The position numbers were made by a program, and so were the translations under genes. Shown one piece after another: positions 34,572-45,800 of a stretch of 64,000 nucleotides of DNA. The stretch's first letter is position 1. Each line of letters begins with the position of its first letter. Under the pieces are notes generated by a model. That model saw only the letters and a list, made by a program, of their open reading frames with translations, was not told the origin of the DNA and did not search any database. Source of the stretch: Ptiloglossa arizonensis (lineage: Eukaryota; Arthropoda; Insecta; Hymenoptera; Colletidae); NCBI RefSeq assembly GCF_051014685.1, contig NC_135048.1:29096543-29160542 (forward strand), read 5' to 3'.

Positions 34572-34772
34572 TTGATTTTCAGTGGCGAGTACACGAAGGC
34601 GATGAACAAGGACTGGCACAGTGGCCACTTCTGTTGCTGGCAATGCGACGAGTCTCTGACCGGGCAACGCTACGTGCTGAGGGACGAGCACCCTTACTGC
34701 ATCAAGTGCTACGAGAGCGTGTTCGCGAATGGCTGCGAGGAGTGCAACAAAATCATCGGCATCGATTCGAAG
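34572..34772 (+). CDS. Lmpt: Limpet LIM exon: half LIM and start of LIM1
   Basis: Translation starts LIFSGEYTKAMNKDWHSG, then HFCCWQC, LTGQRYVLRDEHPYC, KCYESVFANGCEEC and KIIGIDSK. Visible zinc ligands are W-H-x2-H-F-x-C-x2-C and C-x2-C, as in the first half-finger of FHL proteins and in prickle/Limpet-type LIM domains. GCEEC opens the next LIM. The downstream donor AAG|GTACGT is in phase 0. Two acceptors are possible: TTTTCCAG before 34572 (phase 0, keeps LIFS, which aligns with IIFA of prickle) and TTTTCAG before 34583 (phase 2). LIM domains bind protein partners and have no enzymatic activity; FHL proteins act in muscle Z-discs and the nucleus. No upstream PET or complete LIM exon was found in the window. 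Confidence 0.93.
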
Positions 34773-35935
34773 GTACGTGACCCAGCAGACGATTGGTCGA
34801 TCGTTACCCAACATCGTTGAAAAGATAACCTCGTCGACATAACGAGCCTCCTTTGTCCAGTGATTTCTCTTTTCCTTTCATCGAATATCAAAGATACACT
34901 GTATTCCTAGATATTCCAGGTATATGGTCACCTGGTGTAATATAATACAAAAATTCAGATCGTTTCTTCCATATAAATATTTCCAAATGAAATCGATTTA
35001 TTGATATCGTTACATTCCGAATAGGAGTCACAAATGAGGAAAGTCTCAGAGGATTCCGTTTGAAATGAAGAAAATTATATATAAAATTTGTCAAACTGGT
35101 CTAAACTATTCCCCAGTGTTTCTTTCTTATCGCTGATTTAAAAAAAAAAAAAAATGAACGAATTGGAAGTTTAACGGACTCCTACGCTTCTGTTTACGCT
35201 TGGAATACCAGCACGCCCACGCAGTGGCGTGGGGTGGGTCGGTTGAAAATCGTTTGAGTGAAATTTTATTTCTCGTCGCTTCGTGTTCCCATCGATCGTC
35301 GAGATCCTTTTGCGTCGAAATTCCCGGGCTGGTGACCTTCGAGCTCGCTGAGGACGGTCCGCGAGGAGGCGTACAGAGCCCGAGTAACGCGCAAAAATCG
35401 GTAATTATCGGTTCGTGTATAATCACGGGCCGAGGTGGCGATACGCGAGAACGCAAGCCATGGGCGTTGACTTACTCATTCCTAGAAATAGAAACGATGA
35501 TGCAGGTGCCGCTACCCGTGTCGGCTTCGAGAGCTTATTTCCGTTTTACGGCTTCCACCACTCCAGTGGAAACTCGCACGGAGCGAGTCGCGTGCGTTAC
35601 GAGCCTCGTATAAAACGCGATAAAGGACGAATCGTCGCGAACGCGAATCGTTCTCGAGCTGATCGACGAGCGACCGCTCCGATCCAAGGATCCGATTTCC
35701 TTTTCTCCAACCGTGGAACACGACGTGGCCGCGCAAAGGTCGACGAGTTCGCGATCACAATCGATCCAGAAATGGGAACCACCGCGATTTCGATGCGCGC
35801 GCACGCCCCGTTAATGAATACCGCGGATGTTTACGGAACCGAGACGCGATCTCTGGAGACCGCCACGGATTTTCACTTCACGGAGGCGTTAATCGCGAAC
35901 GAACGACAGCGGCGATCCGCTAATACCAACCGTGT
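34773..35935 (+). other. Limpet intron, largely CpG-rich single copy
   Basis: 35170-35990 is strongly CpG-rich with a 193-codon + frame and several - frames; these are Arg/Thr-rich, featureless and mutually overlapping. This block merges with the first unit of the next array. Confidence 0.5.
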
Positions 35936-35938
35936 TTG

Positions 35939-37110
35939 CGTTAACCTTTCGATCGCGGATACTCGACGCGATGGTATTCTTAGATCTTCGAGTTGACGAG
36001 AGCTACGGGTATATCGACGTTTTGGGAAATTCGTTTCGGTCGTTTTGAAGTATTATTGGGAAATCAATTTTGAGACTTCTCTTGGGATTTATTGAGAGAA
36101 AGGTTAAAGTAGACCAATTTTTACATTTAAAAGAATTAAAAGTTAACCTTTCAACGGCTGGTACTCGATAGTATTCTCTGATATTCGAGTTAACGAGAAA
36201 AATGAGTATATTGATTTTTTGGAAAATTGTTTTTTAGTCGTTTTGAAGTATTATTGGGAAAACAATTTTGAGACTTCTCTTGGGATTTATTGAGAGAAAG
36301 GTTAAAGTAGACCAATTTTTACATTTAAAAGAATTAAAAGTTAACCTTTCAACGGCTGGTACTCGATAGTATTCTCTGATATTCGAGTTAACGAGAAAAA
36401 TGAGTATATTGATTTTTTGGGAAATTGGTTTCGACCGTTTTGAAGTATTATTGGGAAATCAATTTTGAGACTTCTCTTGGGATTTATTGAGAGGAAGGTT
36501 AAAGTAGACCAATTTTTACATTTAAAAGAATTGAAAGTTAACCTTCCAACGGCAGGTACTCGATGGTATTCTCATATGTTCGAGTTAACGAGAAAAATGA
36601 GTGTATTGACTTTTTGGAAAATTGTGTTTGACCATTTTGAAGTATTATCGGTAAATAAGTTTTGAGAATTCCCCTGGGATTAATTGATGGTGAATTAATT
36701 GAGGAGGAAAGTTTAAGAAGCTCAACTTTGGAATTTTAGAGAATTCAAATTTAATCTTACAATTGCTTACAATACAGGTACTTGATGGTATTCTCAGATA
36801 TTCGAGTTAACGAGAAGAACGAGTACATTAACTTTTTGCAACATTTCTTTTAGCTATTTTTGAAGTATTATCGATATATAAATTTTGAAACATCTCCTAG
36901 GATCAATTAATGGCGAATTAATGGAGATGAAAGTTAAAGGAGACCAACTATTGAATGTTTAAAAATTGAAAGTTAACCTTTCAACAGCAGATACTTGATG
37001 GTATTCTCAGATATTCGAGTTAACGAGAAAAACGAGTACATTAACTTTTTGCAACATTTCTTTTAGCTATTTTGGAAGTATTATTGGTAAATAAATTTTG
37101 AATTTTTAAA
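35939..37110. repeat. 197-bp tandem repeat in Limpet intron, about six copies
   Basis: GTTAACCTTTCAACGGCTGG starts units near 36142, 36340 and 36537 (197-198-bp period), with further diverged units to 37100. The first unit (35939 on) has 14 CpG where the next has 5, in the aligned part up to GTCGTTTTGAAGTATTATTG, and is continuous with the CpG-rich block. Units hold TATTCGAGTTAACGAG words. Confidence 0.92.
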
Positions 37111-37672
37111 AATTCAAAGTTTTATTTAAATTCTAGGGAAAATACAGTGTTCGAAATAACTCTAAAATTATATTGATAGTTTTTAAATTTTTAGAAAAAA
37201 TTCTCTAAGATTGTTTACCTCTTTACTTATTCCCCCGACTTATTTGAAACCATCGTTAATAATAAATAAATTCTGAGACTCTACCTAGTAAGGCTAAAGA
37301 AAAAAGAAATAAAAGTGCAGTGAAACGAAAATACACTACCCAGAATATACCTACAAAATTGTATCTATTTGTCAATTTTTATAGCAAATTCTCCCAAATT
37401 TATTACCTATCTCTCCAATCCTTTCACCTATTTACTATCGTTATCATATAGAAAAAAAAAAAAAAAACACCAGTAATCGTAAAGTCGTGCACTTTCGCGC
37501 ACATTTAATATTTCTCAATCGATATCGTTAATATTCCCTGAGAAGGTAACATTTGGCAATTCACGAAATCGTCAAAGTTAGGGAAACGTTTTTTGCATCG
37601 CGTGTCAAACTGAAAGCTCGTTAATCGCGAACAATCGGACCAGGTTACGATAACACGTAACACTGTTCGCAG

Positions 37673-37847
37673 GATCTGTCGTACAAGGACAAGCACTGGC
37701 ACGAGGCCTGCTTCCTCTGCAACAGGTGCAGAGTGTCCTTGGTGGACAAACAGTTCGGTAGCAAGGTGGACAAGATCTACTGCGGCAACTGCTACGACGC
37801 CCAATTCGCCAGCCGTTGCGACGGATGCGGCGAAATCTTCCGTGCTG
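37673..37847 (+). CDS. Lmpt: Limpet LIM exon: rest of LIM1 and start of LIM2
   Basis: After TGTTCGCAG the exon reads DLSYKDKHWHEACFLC, NRC, SLVDKQFGSK, KIYCGNCYDAQFASR, then CDGCGEIFRAG. The LIM1 ligands are complete across the two exons (C-x2-C ... H-x2-C-x2-C-x2-C ... C-x2-C), and CDGC begins LIM2. It joins the preceding exon in phase 0 and ends at GCTG|GTACGT in phase 1. The expected continuation (Thr-Lys-Lys-Met-Glu-Tyr in FHL-type proteins) is not found between here and 64000, so the next intron exceeds 26 kb. Identity is clear from residue spacing and sequence. Confidence 0.95.
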
Positions 37848-38094
37848 GTACGTAATCGATGACATTTCAATACATTGAAACACTTTGTCGTTGGAAATCA
37901 ATATACCAACGTTGAAACATTATACCGCTGCGAACTCGGGGTCTGCAATCGTTTCTGATCCTTGAGGAACGTTAATCGAAACGTATCTGCGTACAATCCA
38001 TCGGCTTACGAAATGTTATAAATACTCGAGGACTATGGCCGGTGTAATGACAATGACTTAGTTGCATTACGAACTGTACTGTGCGTACAGGATG

Positions 38095-39060
38095 ATAAAG
38101 ATCGAGTCTATGACACTCTTCTTCGAGTAGAAAATATTCTTTACTCTTTTACTGATTTTATTATTCGTTGAAAATTACGAAGAATTTTTTGCAAAAACTT
38201 TCTCGTATTTTTTATAGCCTTCAAACTTACTGGAGAGAAAAAATTACAAAGATTTTCTTGTAAAATGACGGAGCTTAAAATAACACTCTTTTTCTTAAGT
38301 AAAAAATATTTTTCACTCTTTTATTGATCTTATCTTTCGTTGAAAATTAAGAAGAATTTTTTGCAAAAACTTTCTCGTATTTTTTATAGTTTCAAAAGTA
38401 CCAATTCGAGAGGTGATTTCAACCCTTAAACTCGAGTGATCAGCCTTTAAAAAATTACAAAGGTTTCCTTGTAAAATGGAGCTTAGAGATAGCACTCTTT
38501 TCTTGAGTCAAAAATATTTTTCACTCTTTTATTGATTTTATCTCTTCTTGAAAATTACGAAGAATTTTTTGCAAAAACTTTCTCGTATTTTTTATGGTTT
38601 CCAAAGTACCACTTCGAGAGGTGATTTCAACCCTTAAACTCGAGTGATCACCCTTCAAAAAATTACAAAGATTTTCTTGTGAAATGGAGCTTAGAGATAG
38701 CACTCTTTTTCTTGGGTAAAAAATATTTTTCACTCTTGTATTGATCTTATCTTTCGTTGAAAATTAAGAAGAATTTTTTGCAAAAACTTTCTCGTATTTT
38801 TTATGGTTTCCAAAGTACCACTTCGAGAGGTGATTTCAACCCTTAAACTCGAGTGATCACCCTTCAAAAAATTACAAAGATTTTCTTGTGAAATGGAGCT
38901 TAAAATAGCACACTTTTTTGAGTAAAAAATATTTTTCACTCTTTCATTGATCTTATCTTTCGTCGAAAATTACAAAGAGAATTTTGTATGAAAATCGTGT
39001 ATTTTCTACCATTTTCAAAGTAGCGTTTTAGGGGGTAGTTTCAGCCCTTAAACTCGAATT
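38095..39060. repeat. 209-bp tandem repeat, four to five copies
   Basis: Shared words are CACTCTTTTATTGATCTTAT, GAAGAATTTTTTGCAAAAAC and ACTTCGAGAGGTGATTTCAA. The TATTGAT anchor falls near 38322, 38530 and 38739 and again near 38945. The outer copies are more diverged. The - strand frames of 60-70 codons repeat the same peptide and are not genes. Confidence 0.92.
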
Positions 39061-39675
39061 ACAATCGCTGAAAAGATAAGTATTGTTTATTTTTAATAAG
39101 GCGTGAAAATCTGCGGAAAATCTCGAGACACTTTTTAATTGCGCGAAAGAAAATGTATCTCGATCGGTTAGACCTCGAAACGTTTATGATCGTCGACGAG
39201 CCCCGAACAATGATTCACTGATGTGAAACGCGACAAAGCGACCGTAGATCTTGCATTCGGCGTTTCTTATTAAGGCAACCGAGTCAAGGCCCGGACTCCA
39301 ACACACAAGCCAATTACCGTGAGCCATTTCGAAAAAAAAAAAAAAAAAAAAACTATAGGCTCCAGAACACCTACGTGTTCCGATTTGTCCGCGTCTCTGC
39401 TTCACGATAAAAATGGAACGATTTAAGTGCGATCGAAACTCACGACGAAACAAAGGGTGACGCAGAATGGACAGTCAACGACCGAGGATCGTCGGAAGTG
39501 CGATAAGATACGAGTTTACGGCGCTTCGTCTCGCTTTGTAACTCCCTGCATGATTTGGACAAGTTTCGCAAACGGAGAACCTCACAAAAGTTCGACGTTT
39601 CATCGGCCAGTGACGCCGAGCGTCGAACTTAAGTAAGTTCCGTGGACGATGGCACTTTCAAGTGGAGTACTCGTT
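39061..39675. other. Single-copy stretch
   Basis: CpG-containing unique DNA with a poly-A tract at about 39330-39350. Nothing recognised. Confidence 0.5.
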
Positions 39676-39679
39676 GAAT

Positions 39680-40415
39680 TTCTATATATTCGAAAAGTAG
39701 AGAAAAATATTCTCTATATTCTCTCTATTCGAATATTTTTTGCATCGATCAAACATCTGAGTATTCAAATATTCGTTCAGTGATATTTGAGTATTCGAAT
39801 ATTCGAGTATTCAGATATTCGAATAACAGATTTGAGTATTCAAATATTCGTATAATAGATTCGAGTATTCAGATATTCGAATAATAGATTCGAGTATTCA
39901 GATATTCGAATAATAGATTCGAGTATTCAGATATTCGAATAACAGATTTGAGTATTCAAATATTCGAATAACAGATTTGAGTATTCAAATATTCGAGTAA
40001 TAGATTCGAGCATTCAGATATTCGAATAATAGATTCCAGTATTCAGATATTCGAATAATAGATTCGAATATTCAAATATTCGAATAAAAGCTTCGAGTAT
40101 GCAGATATTTGAATAATAGATTCGAGTATTTAAATATTTGAATAATAGATTCGAGTATTTAAATATTCGAATAACAGATTTGAGTATTTAAATATTCGAG
40201 TAATAGATTTGAGTATTCAGATATTCGAATAGTAGATTTGAGTACCGAATTATTCAAATAGTAGATTCGGATACCGAATTATTCAAATAGTAGATTCGGA
40301 TACCGAATTATTCAAATAGTAGATTCGGATACCGAATTATTCAAATAGTAGATTCGAATACCGAATTATTCAAATATTAGATTCGAATACCGAATTATTC
40401 AAATAGTCCCAGAAC
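39680..40415. repeat. 31-bp TTCGAGTATTCAGATATTCG array
   Basis: About twenty units of 30-31 bp (ATTCGAATAATAGATTCGAG type). The last five or so have switched to a variant with GATACCGAATTATTCAAATAG. Member of the TATTCGAATA family. Confidence 0.93.
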
Positions 40416-41900
40416 TACTCGTGTCCAGGTGATCCAGAGACAGGAAAGTGGGTCGAAAAAAAGGCTGTTGGGCAATTACCTGGCCGACCTTTTCCGTTTC
40501 AGACGACTCTGAACTCGGGACTATCGGTTTGTCGCCTCTCGCAACCTTCGACGATCGCAGACGGCGTGGAGTGCACCGCGACCTATTTAACGCGTGATTC
40601 ACGTCTCCGCGACCCTGTCGGGAACCTAAACACTCTCGACACCAGTGATTTTCACTCTACGATTTTTATCGTGCGTACACTGATGAGGATCTCTTTCCTC
40701 TATGGGTGCTGTTTATCATACTCGAAAGTAGACTGATACTTTGTACGAATAGATACAAATAGAGAAAAGAATATAGAGAAAAACACATAAAAGAAATATA
40801 TACTAAACATGAAATATAATATTAAAAATAGTGTATAAAGACAAAGAGAGGAAGTGTATTTGTTACATGCTCTGAGATAAAGTCCCCTAGAAGAATTTGA
40901 CCAAAGTACAGAGAGTTCGATAAAAGTAAACAAAAATACACGATAAGAGCATTAAACGAAACAAGTATACAATAAATATGAAATGTATTAAAAAGAGAAA
41001 TAAAAAGACAGAGAAAGAAATTTCGTTGAAAAAAATCCAACGAATACATTTGTCTACCTTTCGATTTTCGTATGTTGTAATATTTTGTGCCACAACTTTA
41101 CATGCAACAATCTGTTATTACAAAATATAATACTAAGAATGAAGATAAACGACACAATTTGTCACCGTAAGATCCAAGACTGAAAATGAAACTAAACGTT
41201 ATAATTTCTTTCCACAAAGTACAACACTAAAAATAAAAAACTAAAAATAACAGAAATCCCTGAACCAGAGCTTAAATTTCTGATCGAACGATCGCTTCGT
41301 GCAACCGAACAATCGTTGAACCGTCAAAGGTCGAATTGTTCGGTAGAAGGAAGCTCTCGGTCTCCTCGAGGGCGTCTACTTCCGTGGAAAGGGAGTTCGC
41401 GGAGCCGGTAATTCGGTCAAGTACGCTCGAGGTTAAGGTAAAATTCAACGATCATCGTCGCGTGGTTATCGTGTTCACCGATCGGCGCAGAAAACGATTG
41501 AAATCGGAGAAAGCGACGAGCGTGGAACGGAACCATCGATATCGCGTACGGGGCTCGTGCATCCGATGGGTTTCGCGATTTCGAGTTACGTGACGCGCGT
41601 GGGAGCCACGTTGAACCGTGTGTTCCGAGGCGTGTAAAAAGCAACGAACACCGAGAGGATTACCGGAGAATATCGTTCGCGAAAATGACTCGGTGCCAGC
41701 GTGTACCCGTATACGAGGGCCGACCTTTCGAACCGAGTCGCGTATCGACTCGCGAAATCTAACGCGGGTGCATTGCGGTCGACCGTCACGGGAAATCGTT
41801 CCGTTTCTCGATTTACTTACCAACCTTTCGACAGAGGCCTTCGAAAGCGATTCCAAACGAGCGCAAGCTCGTATTTTATCGACGAACGTGTCCCTCGAAA
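40416..41900. other. CpG-rich and AT-rich single-copy DNA
   Basis: 40416-40690 and 41270-41900 are CpG-rich; 40700-41260 is AT-rich. Competing frames up to 134 codons on both strands at 41330-41940 have no recognisable product. Confidence 0.5.
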
Positions 41901-41904
41901 GTCT

Positions 41905-43590
41905 TGAGACAGTTGCTAGAGATCACGCGAGCTTGAGAAATGTCGAGTAATCGGTGGAAAATTTAGAAAAATATTTAACATTTTACGTTTAAGAAAGCTT
42001 CTTAAGATAGTGTATGATGAAACTTACCAGAGAGCAATATTTATTGTAAAGAGTACTAAATTAATTTTGGAGTAAGTAGAATGAGGTGTCTTGGGATCGT
42101 GTAAGCTTGAGGAATCGTGCAATCGGTGGAAAATTTAGAAAAATATTTAACATTTCACGTTTTAGAAAGCTTGTTAAGGAAATATAAGAAGAAACTTACC
42201 AGAGAGCAATATTTATTGTAGAGAGTACTAAATTAATTTCGGAGTAAGTAGAATAAGGTGTAGTGTCTTGGGATCGTGCAAGCTTGAGGTATCGTGCAAT
42301 TGGTGGAAAATTTAGAAAAATATTTAACATTTTACGTTTAAGAAAGCTTCTTAAGATAGTGTATGATGAAACTTACCAGAGAGCAATATTCATTGTAAAG
42401 AGTACTAAATTAATTTTGGAGTAAGTAGAATGAGGTGTCTTGGGATCGTGTAAGCTTGAGGAATCGTGCAATCGGTGGAAAATTTAGAAAAATATTTAAC
42501 ATTTCACGTTTTAGAAAGCTTGTTAAGGAAATATAAGAAGAAACTTACCAGAGAGCAATATTTATTGTAGAGAGTACTAAATTAATTTCGGAGTAAGTAG
42601 AATAAGGTGTAGTGTCTTGGGATCGTGCACGCTTGAGGTATCGTGCAATTGGTGGAAAATTTAGAAAAATATTTAACATTTTACGTTTTAGAAAGCTTCT
42701 TAAGAAAATGTATGATGAAACTTACCAGAGAGCAATATTTATTGTAAAGAGTATTAAATTAATTTGGAGTAAGTAGAATAGGGTGTCTTGGGATCGTGTA
42801 AGCTTGAGGAATCGTGCAATCGGTAGAAAATTTAGAAAAATATTTAATATTTCAAGTTTTAGAAAGCTTCTTAAGAAAATGTATGAAGAAACTTACCAGA
42901 GAGCAATATTTATTGTAAAGAATACAAAATTAATTTCGGAGTAAGTAGAATGGGATGTCTTGGAATTATGCAAGCATGAGGTATCGTGCAATTGATGGAA
43001 AATTTAGAAAAATATTTAACATTTCACGTTTTAGAAAGCTTGTTAAGTAAATGTAAGAAGAAACTTATCAGAGAGCAATATTTATTGTGAAGAATACTAA
43101 ATTAATTGGGTATTATAGTAAGTAGAATAGGTATGTAGTATCTTGGGACGGTTGCTATGGATCATGCAAGCTTAAGATATTGTGCAATTCGTGGAAAATT
43201 AAAAAATTTAGATTTCATGTTTTAGAAAGCTTGTGAAGAAAATGTAAAAAGAACTCCCTTACCAGAAAACAATATTTATTGCAAAGAGTACTAAATTAAT
43301 TTTGAAGTAAATAGAATGGGGATGTAGTGTCTTGGAACAGTTTCTATGGATCATGCAAGCTTGAGATACCTTGCAATCGGTGGAAAATTTAGAAAAATAT
43401 TTAACATTTTACATTTTACAAAGCTTCTTAAGAAAATGTAAGAAAAAACATACCAAAAGGCAATACTTATTTCAAGGAGTAGTAAATTAATTTTGGAGTA
43501 AGTAGAATGGGGATGTAGTGTCTTGGGACACTTTCTATGGATCATGCAAGCTCGAGATGTCGTGCAAACGGTGTAAAATTTAAAAAATTA
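41905..43590. repeat. Dimeric higher-order repeat, 171 + 178 = 349 bp
   Basis: AATCGGTGGAAAATTTAG or AATTGGTGG starts monomers near 41951, 42121, 42299, 42470 and 42647. Monomers alternate between two types (TTAAGATAGTGTATGATG and TTAAGGAAATATAAGAAG), and 349-bp dimers are almost identical. From about 42800 the monomers diverge. The left edge (41905-41950) is a CpG-richer version that joins unique DNA. Confidence 0.93.
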
Positions 43591-43920
43591 TTATTTAACC
43601 CATAGTTGGTACCTTTGAGCCACCGATGTTATAATTACCGAAATAATTAATATTTTCCGATAGATCCGTTATTTCTTACAAGTAACTCGTACGACTATTA
43701 ATGTCATTTAAAGCAACGATACTCATCACTATTCACGCGAAACAGTAACGGGTTATGAATGACCCCACGACACCAGGTACGTGACCGAAATATCATCGTA
43801 CCAACTTGGGGTGAATATTTAATAGGCCAGAGGACGTGATTACACGTTCCAATGTTTTAGGGAGCTAACAAAACTGAAAAAGAAACTCACCCGAAAAAAA
43901 AAAAACATTAATTATTCCAG
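43591..43920. other. Short single-copy spacer
   Basis: Moderately CpG-rich. Contains TTAACCCATAG and CGGGTTATG words considered and rejected as a piggyBac-type pair. Confidence 0.5.
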
Positions 43921-43924
43921 GGAG

Positions 43925-44990
43925 AAGGAAAGATCAGTCTCGGAGTAAGTAGAATAGGGACAGTGTCGAGTTTTTACTCAGTCGTAGGCATTACTGTCTG
44001 AATAGAACGTCTGACCCAATACGACTCGCAATTCCTTGCACGACCGATCTTTCTTTCTCCCACCTATACCATGGGCAAGGAGAACGTTCACCAGGTCGAG
44101 TAATTTTTGCTCTCGGTCGCAGCAGGCCTTACGATGTCTGGCTAGAACGTCTGACCCAATGCGACTCGTTGCTCTTTCCAGGATCGATCTTTCTTTTTCT
44201 CGTGTACAGCATTAGTGAGAAGAATGTGCACTCGATCGAGTATTTTCATTTTTGTTTTTTCGACGTTTAAATTCTTTTCAGAATCGATCTTTCTTTCTTC
44301 CACCTGCACTATTCACGAGAAAGATGAATAATTTTTTATCTTTAAGAGACTTGCAGAGGTAGAGTTAATGGTCTAAATTTCTTCTAGGACTGATCTTTCT
44401 TTCACTTGTACCATTCGTAAGAAAGATGTGCATAGGAGTAATTTTTAATCTTTAAGAGACCTGCAGAGGTAGAGTCAATCGTCTAAATTTCTTCTAGGAC
44501 TGAGCTTTCTTTCACTTGTACCATTCGTAAGAAAGATGTGCATAGGAGTAATTTTTAATCTTTAAGAGACCTGCAGAGGTAGAGTCAATCGTCTAAATTT
44601 CTTCTAGGACTGAGCTTTCTTTCACTTGTACCATTCGTAAGAAAGATGTATACAGGAGTAATTTTTAATCTTTAAGAGACTTGTAGAGATATATTTAATC
44701 ATCCAAATTCCTTCTAGGACTGATCATTCTTTCTTTCACCTAGAGTATTCATAAAGAGAATGTGCACAGAAGTAATTTTTCATCTTGGAGAAGTTTGCAA
44801 AGTTAAAGTAAAATGTCTAAACTCCTTCCAGGACTAATGTTTCCTTCTTTTATCTCTTGGTTGCACAGGAACGAGTAATTTTTAATCTCAGCAGGCCTCA
44901 TAAAGATCATGAAACAAGTCTTCTGAAACAAATTCTTTCCAGAACTGATCTCTTTTTTTTCCATCTACACCACGAGTAGAATATACATTT
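43925..44990. repeat. 110-bp tandem repeat, about eight copies
   Basis: GGACTGATCTTTCTTTCAC starts units at 44387, 44497, 44607 and 44717, the first three nearly identical. Units to the left (43925-44290) are longer and CpG-rich, with AACGTCTGACCCAATACGAC words. A piece of that left version recurs at about 62905-63010. Confidence 0.9.
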
Positions 44991-45206
44991 CTCTTTCATT
45001 ATATTGAATTAGCACTCGAGTAGTCTCAATCTTAATCTGCAATTTGCATTTTCCAAATCGAATAAACAAACGTCCAATAACTTATGGACGTTGGTACTCT
45101 TGGGAAGACTTCACTGTGAAAGATAAGATACAAAATTTCGTAAATAAATCTCGTGGAGAAATCGAGGTTCAAAGTAAACGATTGATTACTTTTAGATTGA
45201 TTACTA

Positions 45207-45250
45207 AAACACATACACTCCCCTCCAAAAGTATCGAGACACCTGTTTCT
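45207..45250. mobile_element. Possible Tc1-type transposon end
   Basis: CACTCCCCTCCAAAAGTATC-GAGACACCTG resembles the terminal repeats of Tc1-like elements (CTCCCCTCCAAAAGTAT-type). No partner end or transposase was found nearby, so it is a solo end at most. Confidence 0.35.
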
Positions 45251-45339
45251 TTCAGGTGAAACGAAATTATCGATCCAGTTTGATTAATTTTTACTAGTTT
45301 TACGGCACAGTATTAGTAAAAATATATAATACTAATAAT

Positions 45340-45800
45340 TTTTTATTACGAATAAAAAATAGTAAGTAAACATACATTGAGATATAATTTTTTCAAATTT
45401 ATTTTATTTATTTTGACCAAATACTTTCAAAAGGAATGTTTTTTTTTCGTAATTTCTAAGAATGTTAAGATGTTAGAGAGAAACTGTCAAAGAATATAAA
45501 ATAGTAAGTATACATATATTGGGTTACAAATTTTCAAATTTATTTTATTTATTTGTTCCAAATACTTTCAAAGGGAATTTTTTTTCGTAATTTTTAAGAA
45601 TCTTAAGGTGTTAGAGAAACTGTCGAACAATATAAAACAGTAAATATATTGAGATATAATTTTTCAAATTTATTTTATTATATTGATATTAAGATATAAT
45701 TTTTCAGATTTATTTTATTCATTTCGTCCAAATACTTTCAAAGAGAATTTTTTTTTCTCGTGATTTCTGAGAATGTTAAAATATTAGAGAGAAACTGTCA
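45340..45800. repeat. AT-rich tandem repeat, about 140-170 bp, three to four copies
   Basis: Repeated words are TTTCAAATTTATTTTATTTA, CCAAATACTTTCAAA (near 45417, 45558, 45728) and GAGAGAAACTGTCAAAGAAT. Confidence 0.82.

Noticed and set aside
35200..35996. Frames of 137 and 193 codons inside the Limpet intron
   Set aside because: CpG-rich DNA with competing frames on both strands; no LIM or PET residues.
43595..43765. TTAACCCATAG ... CGGGTTATG as a piggyBac-type element
   Set aside because: The inverted match is only about eight bases and the right side lacks TTAA.
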